Source: Oscillospiraceae bacterium (lineage in GTDB: Bacteria; Bacillota; Clostridia; Oscillospirales; Ruminococcaceae). Taken from it: a stretch of DNA of 64,000 nucleotides. The notes under the pieces were generated by a model. It saw only the letters and a list, made by a program, of their open reading frames with translations, was not told the DNA's origin and ran no database searches. Of the stretch, positions 30,086 through 38,605 are shown in pieces. The stretch covers positions 496,001-560,000 of the forward strand of contig CP107208.1 in NCBI GenBank assembly GCA_025758045.1, given 5' to 3'. The position numbers were made by a program, and so were the translations under genes. Numbering within the stretch: the stretch's first letter is position 1; every line of letters begins with the position of its first letter.

Positions 30086-31578
30086 CGTGTCATATCCTCC
30101 TTTTTGTGTCGTGTTTGGGGTCGATTTTGGAGCATTTGTTCCTCTGTACGCTCGTTAAATCGGGCGGCAGTATCTACACACGACTTGACCTTCCAAAGAC
30201 GGTGTAAATCGTCTCTGACGGTCTTAAACTCGCCGTAGGTGGTGTTGTGCGCCAGTTCCAGCTCGTCATACTCTTCGGTCAGCTTTTTCATATCCACCTT
30301 GCCGTCCGGGAACTCTCCGGTCAGCTTGCGTCTGGCGGCGTAGAACTGTTTCAGTTCCGCTTCATGCTCTGCCTTGTACTTGGCTCTGGGCTTCTCAAAC
30401 TTGATTTTCTGCAAGCCGTCATAGACAGGCTTCAAGCTCTGGAAAGCAGCGGAGCTGTCATAGAGCTGCTTAATTGCTTTCATTCGGGCGGTCTGTTCGT
30501 CCAGCGTTTTCTTCAAGCTCTCTGTGGCAGCACTGTGTTCGCTGACACGGCTTTCCAAATCTTCAAGGGAGTAAATGCCGTTTGCCCGGAGATAATTGAA
30601 AGTCTCGTTCATCTCCTTTAGATTGCTGACCTTGCCTTTCTGCGAATACGCCCCGGCTCTGCGCTGGGTGTAATAGGCGTTCAGCAGAGAAACAAGGTCG
30701 GGGGCCTGCGGCTTGGCAAGCTCTGCTTTTGCTTCGGCAATCCAATCGAACAGGAGAGCGATTTTCTTCTTGATGTCCCGGATAACGGCATTGGTTGCCT
30801 TGATCCAGCGGTTGAACTCGCCCTTTTCGGTGCGTATGCCTTTCTTCTCCATTGCCCGGACGGTTGCGCCCTCGTGGACGGTGGGAAGAAGCTCCACGCC
30901 CTGACGCTCATAGCTTCGGTGGTCGATACGAACGTCAAGCTCCTTTTCCGCAAACTTGGCGTTGCATAGCTCCGCCCATGTCTGCCGCCAGTATTCCAGC
31001 GTTTCGGGACTGCCCCAGTCGGTAGTGGGAACGGCGTTGAAAACAAACTCGCCGTTCTGGTCTCGGATACGGTTGCCGTCCTCGTCCAGCTCATACACCC
31101 GGCGTTGCTTTAGTCCCCATTTGCCGTTCTGATCGATGGGGCGGATAGGGCAAAGCACATGAAAATGCGGGTTTGGTATGCCGCCGTCCTCCCGGTCTGG
31201 CTGGTGTACGGCGAAGTCAACCACCATGCCACGGCTCACAAAGTTCTCCAACAAAAATTGCCTTGCAAGAGCGATGTTTTCCTCAAGGGAAAATTCATTC
31301 TGCAAGGCAATGTCAAAGCTGTATGCAAGCTGGGCGTTCTTTCCACGCTCGGCTTTTTCCACGGCGTTCCATAGGGTCTGGCGGTCTGCGTATTCTGGCG
31401 GTGCATGGGACGGCAGGAGAATGTCGGAGCAGATCACGCCGCCCTTGCGGGTGTAGTCGCTGTATTCGCCGTAATACTCGCTATACAATCGCTCCCCGGC
31501 ACGGTAGGCGGCAGAAGCAATAGCGGACTGTCCTGCGCTTCGCTTAGTCTGCGTGACGCTCAGATGAAATAGTGCCAT
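30082..31578 (-). CDS. MobA/MobL-family relaxase (MOBQ type)
   Basis: A 498-residue relaxase. The N-terminus (LFHLSVTQTKRSAGQSAIASAAYRAGERL) is the classic MobA/MobL signature, and the metal site appears as DFAVHQPDREDGGIPNPHFHVLCPIRP (near residues 120-146). The remaining part is a long coiled coil that probably holds the protein on DNA or contacts a coupling protein. It should nick the oriT about 600 bases upstream (32179-32226). The start overlaps the DUF3847 gene by 35 bases. Confidence 0.93.
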   Translation of the reverse strand: MALFHLSVTQTKRSAGQSAIASAAYRAGERLYSEYYGEYSDYTRKGGVICSDILLPSHAPPEYADRQTLWNAVEKAERGKNAQLAYSFDIALQNEFSLEENIALARQFLLENFVSRGMVVDFAVHQPDREDGGIPNPHFHVLCPIRPIDQNGKWGLKQRRVYELDEDGNRIRDQNGEFVFNAVPTTDWGSPETLEYWRQTWAELCNAKFAEKELDVRIDHRSYERQGVELLPTVHEGATVRAMEKKGIRTEKGEFNRWIKATNAVIRDIKKKIALLFDWIAEAKAELAKPQAPDLVSLLNAYYTQRRAGAYSQKGKVSNLKEMNETFNYLRANGIYSLEDLESRVSEHSAATESLKKTLDEQTARMKAIKQLYDSSAAFQSLKPVYDGLQKIKFEKPRAKYKAEHEAELKQFYAARRKLTGEFPDGKVDMKKLTEEYDELELAHNTTYGEFKTVRDDLHRLWKVKSCVDTAARFNERTEEQMLQNRPQTRHKKEDMTR

Positions 31579-31903
31579 CGGCTTTCAACTCCTTTTCTCT
31601 GTTCGCTTGACTGATATGGGTAATCGCCATGTGACGGACGGCTCGCTGGACTTCGGACAGGGAAAAGATGTGTTCCATCAGCTCTGTCATTTCGGTGCGT
31701 GTGAGATCTTTGACCTCTGGGGCAAGGCTCTCAATCGTGCCGCCCAGATTGCAAAGGCGGTGGGTGCGCTTGGTGCGTTCGCCTTTCTCCAGATACTTCT
31801 TTCTGTTCTCCAGACGCTCCAGCTTGTGCTGTTCCTGTGCAAGCTGCGTCTCAGCTCGTTCCTTTTCGGCTCGGAGCTGGTCGAGGGTTTTCGGTTTTGT
31901 CAT
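31544..31903 (-). CDS. DUF3847-family protein, relaxosome accessory candidate
   Basis: About 119 residues, starting MTKPKTLDQLRAEKERAETQ with AAAAAAGGAGGTCAATCCC upstream. The first half is a coiled coil rich in Glu and Lys. The centre contains KGERTKRTHRLCNLGGTIES, and the C-terminus is a helical region (LTRTEMTELMEHIFSLSEVQRAV). DUF3847 genes sit immediately upstream of MobA/MobL relaxases, as here, and resemble MobC-like helpers in position. The 3' end overlaps the relaxase gene. Confidence 0.8.
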   Translation of the reverse strand: MTKPKTLDQLRAEKERAETQLAQEQHKLERLENRKKYLEKGERTKRTHRLCNLGGTIESLAPEVKDLTRTEMTELMEHIFSLSEVQRAVRHMAITHISQANREKELKADGTISSERHAD

Positions 31904-32178
31904 TGGGATTGACCTCCTTTTTTGATTTTGGGGATAAAAAAAGACCGTCAACTTTTCGCATAGTGCGACCAGTCAACGGTCAGTTTTTCGGTATTCAGTT
32001 TTTCAAACTTGCTGGCGGCGAACAGCATTTTATGCTGTTTGCGGACGGCAAGTCCACAGGGGATAGCCGCATTAGCGGCGCAAGGGGGTGTAGCCACCTT
32101 GACGGAACGAAGTGACGCAACATTCTCGGTCATGCAGTTTTCTTCTGCTGACCGGGAATGAAGCTCCGCAGGACGCAC

Positions 32179-32226
32179 TACTCTCGATAGGAGAGTATAG
32201 AAGTGCGCCCTTTAGTTCCTAAAGGG
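32179..32226. other. oriT of transposon 2 (MOBQ / RSF1010-type core)
   Basis: A perfect 7-base inverted repeat TACTCTC gatag GAGAGTA at 32179-32197 is followed directly by AGAAGTGCGCCCT. This matches the plan of MOBQ origins: a short inverted repeat, then an AAGTGCGCCC-type nic region. A second perfect hairpin, CCCTTTAG ttc CTAAAGGG, begins within the core and ends at 32226. A MobA/MobL relaxase is encoded nearby. The region from 31950 to here has other hairpins and no convincing gene. Confidence 0.8.
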
Positions 32227-32252
32227 ATTTTATCAGTTCGCCAAACTGGAAG

Positions 32253-32771
32253 TTATAGTGCAATCTTTTTCCATTTTCTAATCTTGGTTCTAAAGGTTCC
32301 GAACGGAGCAACTGTATTAACATGTATGAATTTGTATACTTCCCAGACAGCTGTTTTAGTTGCTTCGTCAGCCCATTTTCTCATATGTGGTTTAAATAAT
32401 TCTTCATCACTCAGAGAATCAATCATTGCATAAATAGAGTTGATATTCTCATTCAATCTGTCTTTCAATTCTTGCAGTGACAGCTGAGCATATGTATCTG
32501 TGAACCATTGATATAATTCGCCAAGCTGATTCCACTTAAAATTATCCGAAGGAGTTTTGACAGGAATACCCTTTCTTTCGTCTGATTCCCATTTAATAAC
32601 AAGAGTTGTCCAGCCAACCTGATAAGCAAGATTTTCTGCCGGAGTTCGATCGATCTCATCAATTCTCTTATCTTTTAAATGCTCCGGAATATCATTAAAT
32701 TCTGAAATATATTTTGCAAAGCTTTTATTTATCTCGTTTTTAAGTTCGTCTTTATTCTCATATGTTCTCAA
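32253..32771 (-). CDS. ClbS/DfsB-family four-helix protein (DUF1706)
   Basis: A 172-residue protein (MRTYENKDELKNEINKSFAKY...) of the ClbS/DfsB family. The RTPAENLAYQVGWTTLVIKWE segment and the WNQLGELYQWFTDTY segment are family landmarks. ClbS opens the reactive cyclopropane of colibactin and protects its producer; most relatives have no known substrate. It is a stand-alone cargo gene placed between the oriT and tnpV, with lower GC content than the mob genes. A self-protection or genotoxin-detoxification role is an inference from the family. Confidence 0.8.
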   Translation of the reverse strand: MRTYENKDELKNEINKSFAKYISEFNDIPEHLKDKRIDEIDRTPAENLAYQVGWTTLVIKWESDERKGIPVKTPSDNFKWNQLGELYQWFTDTYAQLSLQELKDRLNENINSIYAMIDSLSDEELFKPHMRKWADEATKTAVWEVYKFIHVNTVAPFGTFRTKIRKWKKIAL

Positions 32772-32907
32772 TAGTCTATCTCCTCAGCTTCCGATTTGTT
32801 GCTCACTTTTCGTATTCAAATTATACCATAAAACTTGTGAACATTTCTACCGCAACTTTGGACTATATGAGAAAAGTCCGAACAGTTTTCTGCCCGGACT
32901 TCCTCGC

Positions 32908-33252
32908 TCAATCGTAAATCAATTCCGCTTTCACAATCTCCTCTGCCTGTGCCTTGCAAGCGTTCATCTGCCGCACCCATTCCATTTGGTTTTCGGCTTT
33001 CAGCCTTTCGGTCACGCCGTACTGCTTTGCCAGTTGCGGCACGATCAGCTCCATTCGGTTTTGTGCCGCTTCGTCAATCTCGGCGCAATGCTCAAAGAGC
33101 CTATCGGATAGCACCAGCTCATTGAACAGTATCGGGCGGTGCATTTCCAGATACGCCTTGCGGAGTCTGCCGTAGTGTCCGAGGGGCTTTGTCTTGCGGA
33201 TAATGATGTTCGGGATAAGATAATCACCGTTCTGTGTGTAAGTGATATTCAT
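32908..33252 (-). CDS. tnpV: TnpV-family transposon protein
   Basis: A 114-residue protein (MNITYTQNGDYLIPNIIIRK...), the same length as the TnpV overprinted at 6889-7230 and similar throughout (GDYLxPN, YGRLRKAYLE, IDEAAQNRMELI, QAEEIVKAELIYD). Its ATG overlaps the recombinase stop. TnpV proteins travel with TnpX-like recombinases. No biochemical role is established. Confidence 0.85.
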   Translation of the reverse strand: MNITYTQNGDYLIPNIIIRKTKPLGHYGRLRKAYLEMHRPILFNELVLSDRLFEHCAEIDEAAQNRMELIVPQLAKQYGVTERLKAENQMEWVRQMNACKAQAEEIVKAELIYD

Positions 33253-35135
33253 GCTGTTTGTACTCCTTTCATCGGCTCTCTCTGCGGTAAACTGCTGACG
33301 GGAACGAACACTCCCTTTGCAATGTCCTCCGCACGAATGGCGGCTTTCTTGGCTTCGATTTCTGCCTTTTTTCTCCCCTTGATTTTGTCCTCGTATCGCT
33401 TCTGCGCTCCGCTGGCTTTCCGCTTCAAGTAGTTCTGATGAAGCCTGTCCTTGCGTTCCTCACGCTTGCGGATTTCCTCTAATTCTTCCGGGGTCAGCTC
33501 CACTTCTCCAAACGCCGGGGGAACGAATCGCCCAACAAAATTGAAGTAAATCTCGACCTCCTGTGTGGTCTGTATACTGCCTTTGCGGTCACGCTCATGC
33601 ACAAGGATTTTCTCGATAAACTCGTTGAGCATGGCAATGGTCAGCTTGTCGAAGTTCTCGTACTTGTCAATCAGAGCGATAAAACGATCAGCGTCCTTTT
33701 CGTGCTTCTCATAGCTCTTGACAGCCTTTTCCAGAGTAGAGATTTCGGCGGTAAGCTCGGACTGTTCCTTTTCGTATTGAGCGTCCAGAGTGGCGTATCT
33801 GCTGTCGGACAGCTTTCCTAAAATGTTGTCCTCATAGATTTTACAGAGCAGGACTTCCAGCTCGGACACTCTCTGCTTTGCGGTGGCAAGGCGTATCCGC
33901 TGTTTCTTAACCTCTGCTGTCTGCTGGCTGGACTGCGCTTCCTGCACCACACGGACAAACTCGGCTCGGTCATGCTTCGCATACTCGGCAATGGCTTTGA
34001 GCATTTCAGAGACAAGGGACAGTACCACATCTTCATTGATACGGTGCTGTGTCGTGCAGAGCTTTCCAACTGGGACTTTGCTGTATTGGGAACAGGTATA
34101 TTGAGAAATACGCTTGCCGTTGTTGGTACGGTGGACATACATCTTGCCGCCGCAATCGGCACAATAAAGCAAGCCTGTGAGGGGAGCTGCTTCGCCCCAG
34201 CCGTCCGGGTAGCGTCTGACATTCCCACGGATTTTCTGCACAAGGTCAAAGGTCTGCTGGTCAATGATAGGCTCATGGGTATTCTCGAAAATTGTCCATT
34301 CGTCCTCCGGGACATAATGGCTTTTCTTGTCCTTGAAGTGCTTTCGGGTCTTGAAATTGATGGTGTGTCCCAGATATTCACGCTTTTCAAGAATGTTGCA
34401 GATGGTGGAAGAACCCCAGCCGTACACATCTTTGAAAGTCTTGTTTTTGTTCACGCCCTCGCCGTGTTGGGCAAGGTAAGCAGACGGAATAAGCACCTTT
34501 TCCGATTTCAGTTTGCTGGCGATCTGATACGGACCGTAGCCGTCAATCGTCATGGCAAAGATGCGCTTGACCACATCAGCGGCTTCGGGGTCAACCAACC
34601 ATTGGTCTCTGGCTTCGTTCCAGAGATAGCCGTAAATGACCGTGCCTGTGAGGTGCTTGCCGGACTTGCCTTTTGACTGGAAAGTGGAACGGATTTTACG
34701 GCTGGTGTCTCTGGCGTAATACTCGTTCATAATGTTGCGGAAAGGGGTAAAATCATCGTCCCCTCTGGCACTGTCCACGCCGTCATTGATGGCGATAAGG
34801 CGAACGTCACGCTGACGCAGGATTTCCATAATCTGACCGACTTTCAGATAGTCACGACCCATGCGACTCATGTCCTTGATACACAGGTACTCCACATTCC
34901 CGGCTTCAACCTCTTTCATCATTGCCAAAAATCCGGGGCGGTCAAAGCAGGTGCCGCTAATGCCATCGTCTGTGAAATGGACAATGTTTGTAAAGCCCTG
35001 CCGTGCGGCGAACTCCTCCAACATAGCTTTTTGATTGGAAATGGAATTGCTCTCACGCTGTTGGTCATCATCTTTGCCAAAGTCATCACGGCTCAGTCGT
35101 TCGTACAGAGCAGTGATTTTCTCGTTTTTTCTCAT
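33249..35135 (-). CDS. Large serine recombinase of transposon 2
   Basis: About 628 residues from its own start MRKNEKITALYERLSRDD, preceded by AAAGGAGCGCAAGTT. Conserved parts are the catalytic serine in YERLSRDD, QRESNSISNQKAML, HFTDDGISGTCFDRPGF, CIKDMSRMGRDYL and AINDGVDSARGDDDF. A zinc ribbon (CADCGGKMYVHR...YTCSQYSKVPVGKLC), a long coiled coil and a basic Lys-rich tail follow. It should catalyse excision and integration of transposon 2. The reading frame is open upstream of this start through the element end and into virD4, so a 1013-residue VirD4-recombinase fusion can also be translated from the ICE operon. Confidence 0.92.
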   Translation of the reverse strand: MRKNEKITALYERLSRDDFGKDDDQQRESNSISNQKAMLEEFAARQGFTNIVHFTDDGISGTCFDRPGFLAMMKEVEAGNVEYLCIKDMSRMGRDYLKVGQIMEILRQRDVRLIAINDGVDSARGDDDFTPFRNIMNEYYARDTSRKIRSTFQSKGKSGKHLTGTVIYGYLWNEARDQWLVDPEAADVVKRIFAMTIDGYGPYQIASKLKSEKVLIPSAYLAQHGEGVNKNKTFKDVYGWGSSTICNILEKREYLGHTINFKTRKHFKDKKSHYVPEDEWTIFENTHEPIIDQQTFDLVQKIRGNVRRYPDGWGEAAPLTGLLYCADCGGKMYVHRTNNGKRISQYTCSQYSKVPVGKLCTTQHRINEDVVLSLVSEMLKAIAEYAKHDRAEFVRVVQEAQSSQQTAEVKKQRIRLATAKQRVSELEVLLCKIYEDNILGKLSDSRYATLDAQYEKEQSELTAEISTLEKAVKSYEKHEKDADRFIALIDKYENFDKLTIAMLNEFIEKILVHERDRKGSIQTTQEVEIYFNFVGRFVPPAFGEVELTPEELEEIRKREERKDRLHQNYLKRKASGAQKRYEDKIKGRKKAEIEAKKAAIRAEDIAKGVFVPVSSLPQREPMKGVQTA

Positions 35136-35223
35136 AACTTGCGCTCCTTTCTTCGGTTTTAGGTTGTGTGTTCTAAGAGACTTCCCAACCGCTTGATTAA
35201 GAAGTCTTTTAGAGCATACAACA

Positions 35224-36290
35224 CCGGCAGCCAGCTTGTATTTCTTATACTGACGGACTGCAAAATGTTCCGGCTTCTTCTGTTCCAGTTCCTCAAACAG
35301 TTCATCCACAGGATTCTTAAATTCTTCATCATCCTCGCGGGCTTCGCTGGCGTTGATGAACTCCAGCAAGGTGGAGAAGTTCTGCTCCTCCTCCGGGGCC
35401 TCATACCAGATATAGCCGATCAATGCACAGTAGAGCAGCCGTTCCGCTTTGATCCAGAAATCTTCGCCGGACTTCTCGCCATCCCCCTTTGTGTTGGCGA
35501 TAATTGTATTGACCAGTTTCAGAATATCCTTTTCGCTGCGGATGTAATGGAACGGATTGTATCGCATGGATTTTTTGAAGTTGATGGTGTTCAGGACTTT
35601 GATTTTATACCCGGCATCCGAGAGCATCTTTCCGCACTCGATAATGATTGTACCCTTGGGATCGGTTAGGACATAGCTTACCTTTTGGGGCATTTGCATC
35701 AGATTGGGCTTAACGTAGAATCGGGTCTTGCCGCTGCCGCTGCCGCCGATCACAATGACGTTTTTATTGCGAGCGTACTTCGGATGCTTTGGTCTACCAC
35801 TCATCATCAGCCGTTCGGTCTGTGTGAGGATGACGTTGTTCTCGAATACCGGGTCAATAAAAGGTTCGATGTCCTTCTGGTTGCCCCATCGGGCAGAGCC
35901 ATATTCTTCGCCTTGCCGATACTTCTTCGCGTTCTTCCCTTTGAAGTAGATTACTGCTTTCAGCGCAGCTGCGCCGACCAGCCCCACCATCAGGTCGAAC
36001 GGGTGAAAACTGGGTAAGACACTTTTGTAGGCCAGGCCAAAGTTCATAAAAAGAACCATGAGCCTGTCCACCACGGAATCGCCATTGCAATGACGGTAGA
36101 GCCATGCGGCTTTTTCCACCATGTAAAAGGCGATGATGTACGGAAAATTCAGCAGGATCAGCTTTTTCATATCCGCTGACTGCACCATCTTGCTGAACTC
36201 TGCAGCCAGTTTTTTGCCCCATGCCGTCCCGCCCGTCTGGTTGGACGGTGCTTTGCGCGGCAGGCGGGCAGGTTTTTTCAGATTCTTCAT
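35224..36290 (-). pseudogene. VirD4/TraG coupling protein, N-terminal fragment
   Basis: The first approximately 355 residues of a VirD4/TraG coupling protein. Two membrane spans lie near the N-terminus (LILLNFPYIIAFYMVEKAAWL and FDLMVGLVGAAALKAVIYF). Walker A is IGGSGSGKTRF near 180, followed by SYVLTDPKGTIIIECG and KAERLLYCALIGYIWYEAPEE. The frame crosses into transposon 2 at LAAG. The Walker B half is 7.7 kb away at 26724-27554. It starts with an ATGA overlap to PcfB. The coupling protein is therefore broken, and the truncated piece could even interfere with a resident VirD4. Confidence 0.9.
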
Positions 36291-36784
36291 CGTGTCGGTT
36301 CCTGCTCCCTCTTTTTTTCTTTCTTGAGCTGACGGTGATTGGAAAGTTCCTCTTTCACCTTTTCCAGCTTCTGACGCACCGATTCGCGTTTCTGCTTTTT
36401 CAGCGTTTCACTGGTGTATTCCTTAAAGGCGGCGGTCATAACATCCACATCCTTGGCCTTAAAAAAGACCAGATATTCGCTTTTTCCCTCCTGTTCCACC
36501 TTTTTCAGACTATAATCAATGCCATATTTCCGGGCCACCCGGTCGAAGGATTTGATATTATTGTCCGTAACCACGATGTTCGTGATCTGCGCGCCGCTCT
36601 TTTGCAGGCTCTTGATGCTCTGCCGACCTGTTTTCTTACATTGGCTTTTTTCTCCTTTCCCACACTGCTTTTTCTTGTCCATTTCTGCCAGCAACTTTAT
36701 CAGGGCTGCTTTCAAAATCTGTGCAGTGATTTTTCCTCCTTTGATGCACAGCGAAATGGTTTTCTCGTTGACTTCTTCCTGCAC
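36287..36784 (-). CDS. PcfB-family conjugation protein
   Basis: A 165-residue PcfB/DUF3801 protein (MQEEVNEKTISLCIKGGKIT...). The N-terminal KTISLCIKGGKITAQILKAAL, the central GAQITNIVVTDNNIKSFDRVARKYGIDYSLKK and FFKAKDVDVMTAAFKEY segments are typical. The tail is strongly basic. In the pCF10 system PcfB/PcfC work together at the coupling step. Here pcfB precedes virD4 with a 4-base overlap, as usual for these ICEs. Confidence 0.9.
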   Translation of the reverse strand: MQEEVNEKTISLCIKGGKITAQILKAALIKLLAEMDKKKQCGKGEKSQCKKTGRQSIKSLQKSGAQITNIVVTDNNIKSFDRVARKYGIDYSLKKVEQEGKSEYLVFFKAKDVDVMTAAFKEYTSETLKKQKRESVRQKLEKVKEELSNHRQLKKEKKREQEPTR

Positions 36785-36815
36785 GGCTGTTCACCTCCCA
36801 TCTATCGCCGCTGCA

Positions 36816-37001
36816 TCAGGGGCGGACTGCCCCGGCCGCAGGCGGCGCGGTATCTCCCAGCACCGAGCGGAACTTCTTACGGCACTGGTGCAGCAGATAG
36901 CCGCACTCCCATTTGTGGCGGCAGTGCTTGCAGGGATGGCCGCTGTCCGTTCCCGGACGCTGGCGCATCATGCGTTCAAACGGATTATCGGTAAAATTCA
37001 T
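36816..37001 (-). CDS. Small Cys/His-rich ICE protein
   Basis: A 61-residue protein starting MNFTDNPFERMMRQRPG, chosen because GGGAGGTTAAGCCT lies just upstream. It contains CKHCRHKWECGYLLHQC, which could bind a metal ion. It lies between the antirepressor-like protein and PcfB in one transcription unit. Function unknown. Confidence 0.65.
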   Translation of the reverse strand: MNFTDNPFERMMRQRPGTDSGHPCKHCRHKWECGYLLHQCRKKFRSVLGDTAPPAAGAVRP

Positions 37002-37005
37002 AGGC

Positions 37006-37668
37006 TTAACCTCCCTGTTCAGCCAGCGGCAGCACACCGCGCCGCTTCAACGTATGGTAAAGGAACTTCCGGCCTTTCTGCGTCCATGCCGTGTGCAGCT
37101 TTTCCACCTCGGAGCCATCGCTGCGCTGGAGCCGGAACGTCAGGCTGGACGTATAGCCCTTCCCGTGGTGTTCCGAATACAGCACCCACTGGCCGTTGAC
37201 CCGGTACTGGATGCCGTGCAGATGCAGCAGCCGATTGAACACCTTTGCTCCGCAGCCGTACTCTTTGGCGATCTGCGTGGTCGTAACCAGCGAATCCGAA
37301 TCAATCAACTGCGCTTCGTAGCTGCTCCGGCGCGGCGGCTTCTTATGCAGCAGGCCAAGCAGTGTATCCCAGTCAAACGGCTGCGGACGATACGCCGCGC
37401 CGACTGCCGTGTGATGCAGCTTACAGAGCTTCTTTGCCATGTCCTGCGTAATACGGTAGTCTTTCACATACCGCTGGACCGTGCGCCCGCCCTCGTCCTG
37501 CAGCCGGACACGGGGCATATACTCGTAGTCGCGGTCCTCGATGAAACTATACTGGCACATACGCGGGAACCACTTGCGGAAATCGCTGCGAATGTGCATC
37601 TGGTCATACAGATCACGCGCCCACAGCGTAGAGGGCAGCGTGTCCATACTCATGAATACGATGTTCAT
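37006..37668 (-). CDS. Phage antirepressor-like protein (AntA-like N-terminus, KilA-C-like C-terminus)
   Basis: A 220-residue protein. The N-terminal segment (SMDTLPSTLWARDLYDQMHI, then RSDFRKWFPRM) resembles AntA/AntB antirepressors. The C-terminal half (SDSLVTTTQIAKEYGCGAKVFNRLLHLHGIQYRVNGQWVL and TAWTQKGRKFLYHTLKRRGVLP) matches the KilA-C/ANT domain. Phage antirepressors bind or titrate a repressor, so this protein could release control of ICE genes. It starts with AGGAGGACAACCCC and lies 12 bases after RepA. Confidence 0.85.
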   Translation of the reverse strand: MNIVFMSMDTLPSTLWARDLYDQMHIRSDFRKWFPRMCQYSFIEDRDYEYMPRVRLQDEGGRTVQRYVKDYRITQDMAKKLCKLHHTAVGAAYRPQPFDWDTLLGLLHKKPPRRSSYEAQLIDSDSLVTTTQIAKEYGCGAKVFNRLLHLHGIQYRVNGQWVLYSEHHGKGYTSSLTFRLQRSDGSEVEKLHTAWTQKGRKFLYHTLKRRGVLPLAEQGG

Positions 37669-37680
37669 GGGGTTGTCCTC

Positions 37681-38562
37681 CTAGTTTTTATCTACTCTGC
37701 CGCCCCAACCAAATTCATGCCGAACCTGTGCGGAATAATAGCTATCCACGGTCACAGGTGCGTTATAGAGTGTTGCCAGCAGGTATTGCTTGATGTTCCG
37801 AATCTGAGTGCTGTTTTCTTTTAAGCACTCCAATATGTACTGGATATGCGAGGAATCCAGCTTCATCAGGCGGCTTTTCACCACCTCTTTCGGCTTTTCT
37901 TCCCCGCAAATGCGCAGGAACTTCTTTCTGCTGGTGACGGTTTCCACCAGCAGTTCCAGAATCTCATACAGGACCGCTTTATCTGCCGGATAGCCCTGTT
38001 CCAGAATTTCCAGTTCCAGAACATTCTTGAAATAGCGGCGGTACTGTTCTTCTTCCTGCAGTTCAGCCGGATAGATAAGATCAGTCTCACTATTATCTGT
38101 CTTATTTATCTTCTCAGTATTACTTCCGTTTGATTTTGGAACTCCCGGAAGTTCGGTTTTCAAACCGTCGGAAGTATGATTTTCATACTTCCAGTAGTTC
38201 GATTGTGAAAGCCCCGCATAAAGGTCTTTCACATACAGCAGATTGGGTTTGCCAAGTCCTTGTCTGCGCCGCTCGATAAGCTGAAACTCCTGTTCCAGTT
38301 CATCCAGCAGTTTGACTGCCTTTTGTCTGGCACAATGAATAGAGTCCATGACTTCCTCTATCGTGCAGATAATGTAGGCGTTGCCGTGCTTGTCCTGCCA
38401 GCCGTTCTTAATGGAAAGGCTCATACGGTCAAGCAACACAGCATACAGCAGTTTGGCATCCCCAGACATCTTCTGGAACAGATCAGCCTTGACCAGTGCT
38501 TTCGGCACACGGTAAAAGCTGTATCGGTCTGCTTCCAGACCTTTGAAATACGGGTACTCCAT
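37681..38562 (-). CDS. RepA-type replication initiator
   Basis: A 293-residue initiator. The N-terminal winged-helix domain is the RepA_N type (FYRVPKALVKADLFQKMSGDAKLLYAVLLDRMSLS...), then HCARQKAVKLLDELEQEFQLIERRRQGLGKPNLLYV. An Asn/Thr-rich linker leads to a C-terminal domain (YPADKAVLYEILELLVETV...IRNIKQYLLATLYNAP) typical of DUF6017-like ICE initiators. Such proteins start autonomous replication of the excised ICE and improve its maintenance. A large inverted repeat and a shared promoter motif lie upstream. Confidence 0.9.
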   Translation of the reverse strand: MEYPYFKGLEADRYSFYRVPKALVKADLFQKMSGDAKLLYAVLLDRMSLSIKNGWQDKHGNAYIICTIEEVMDSIHCARQKAVKLLDELEQEFQLIERRRQGLGKPNLLYVKDLYAGLSQSNYWKYENHTSDGLKTELPGVPKSNGSNTEKINKTDNSETDLIYPAELQEEEQYRRYFKNVLELEILEQGYPADKAVLYEILELLVETVTSRKKFLRICGEEKPKEVVKSRLMKLDSSHIQYILECLKENSTQIRNIKQYLLATLYNAPVTVDSYYSAQVRHEFGWGGRVDKN

Positions 38563-38605
38563 GTAAATTCATCACCCCCTTATCGGATTGGATTTGCACT
38601 ATTGG

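Larger units (their letters stand above)
27555..35223. mobile_element. Mobilizable serine-recombinase transposon inserted in virD4 (about 7.7 kb)
   Basis: The limits are set by the interrupted virD4 frame: GCTGCCGG on one side and GGCAAAACGG on the other, leaving GG on both flanks, as expected of dinucleotide-targeting serine recombinases. Contents in transcription order: large serine recombinase, TnpV, a ClbS/DfsB-like gene, an oriT, DUF3847, a MobA/MobL relaxase, a small protein, a primase-helicase protein and TnpW. I saw no convincing terminal inverted repeat. It is related in plan to transposon 1 but uses a different relaxase type and replication module. Confidence 0.85.

Noticed and set aside
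31948..32178. 76-codon minus frame next to the oriT
   Set aside because: It lies in the structured transfer-origin region, has no good ribosome site and shows no protein-like pattern; it is better explained as oriT DNA.
33249..36290. An evolved VirD4-recombinase enzyme
   Set aside because: The join lies exactly at a transposon end and the missing VirD4 half is found 7.7 kb away, so it is an insertion product, not an ancient fusion. The fused frame is still noted as a finding.
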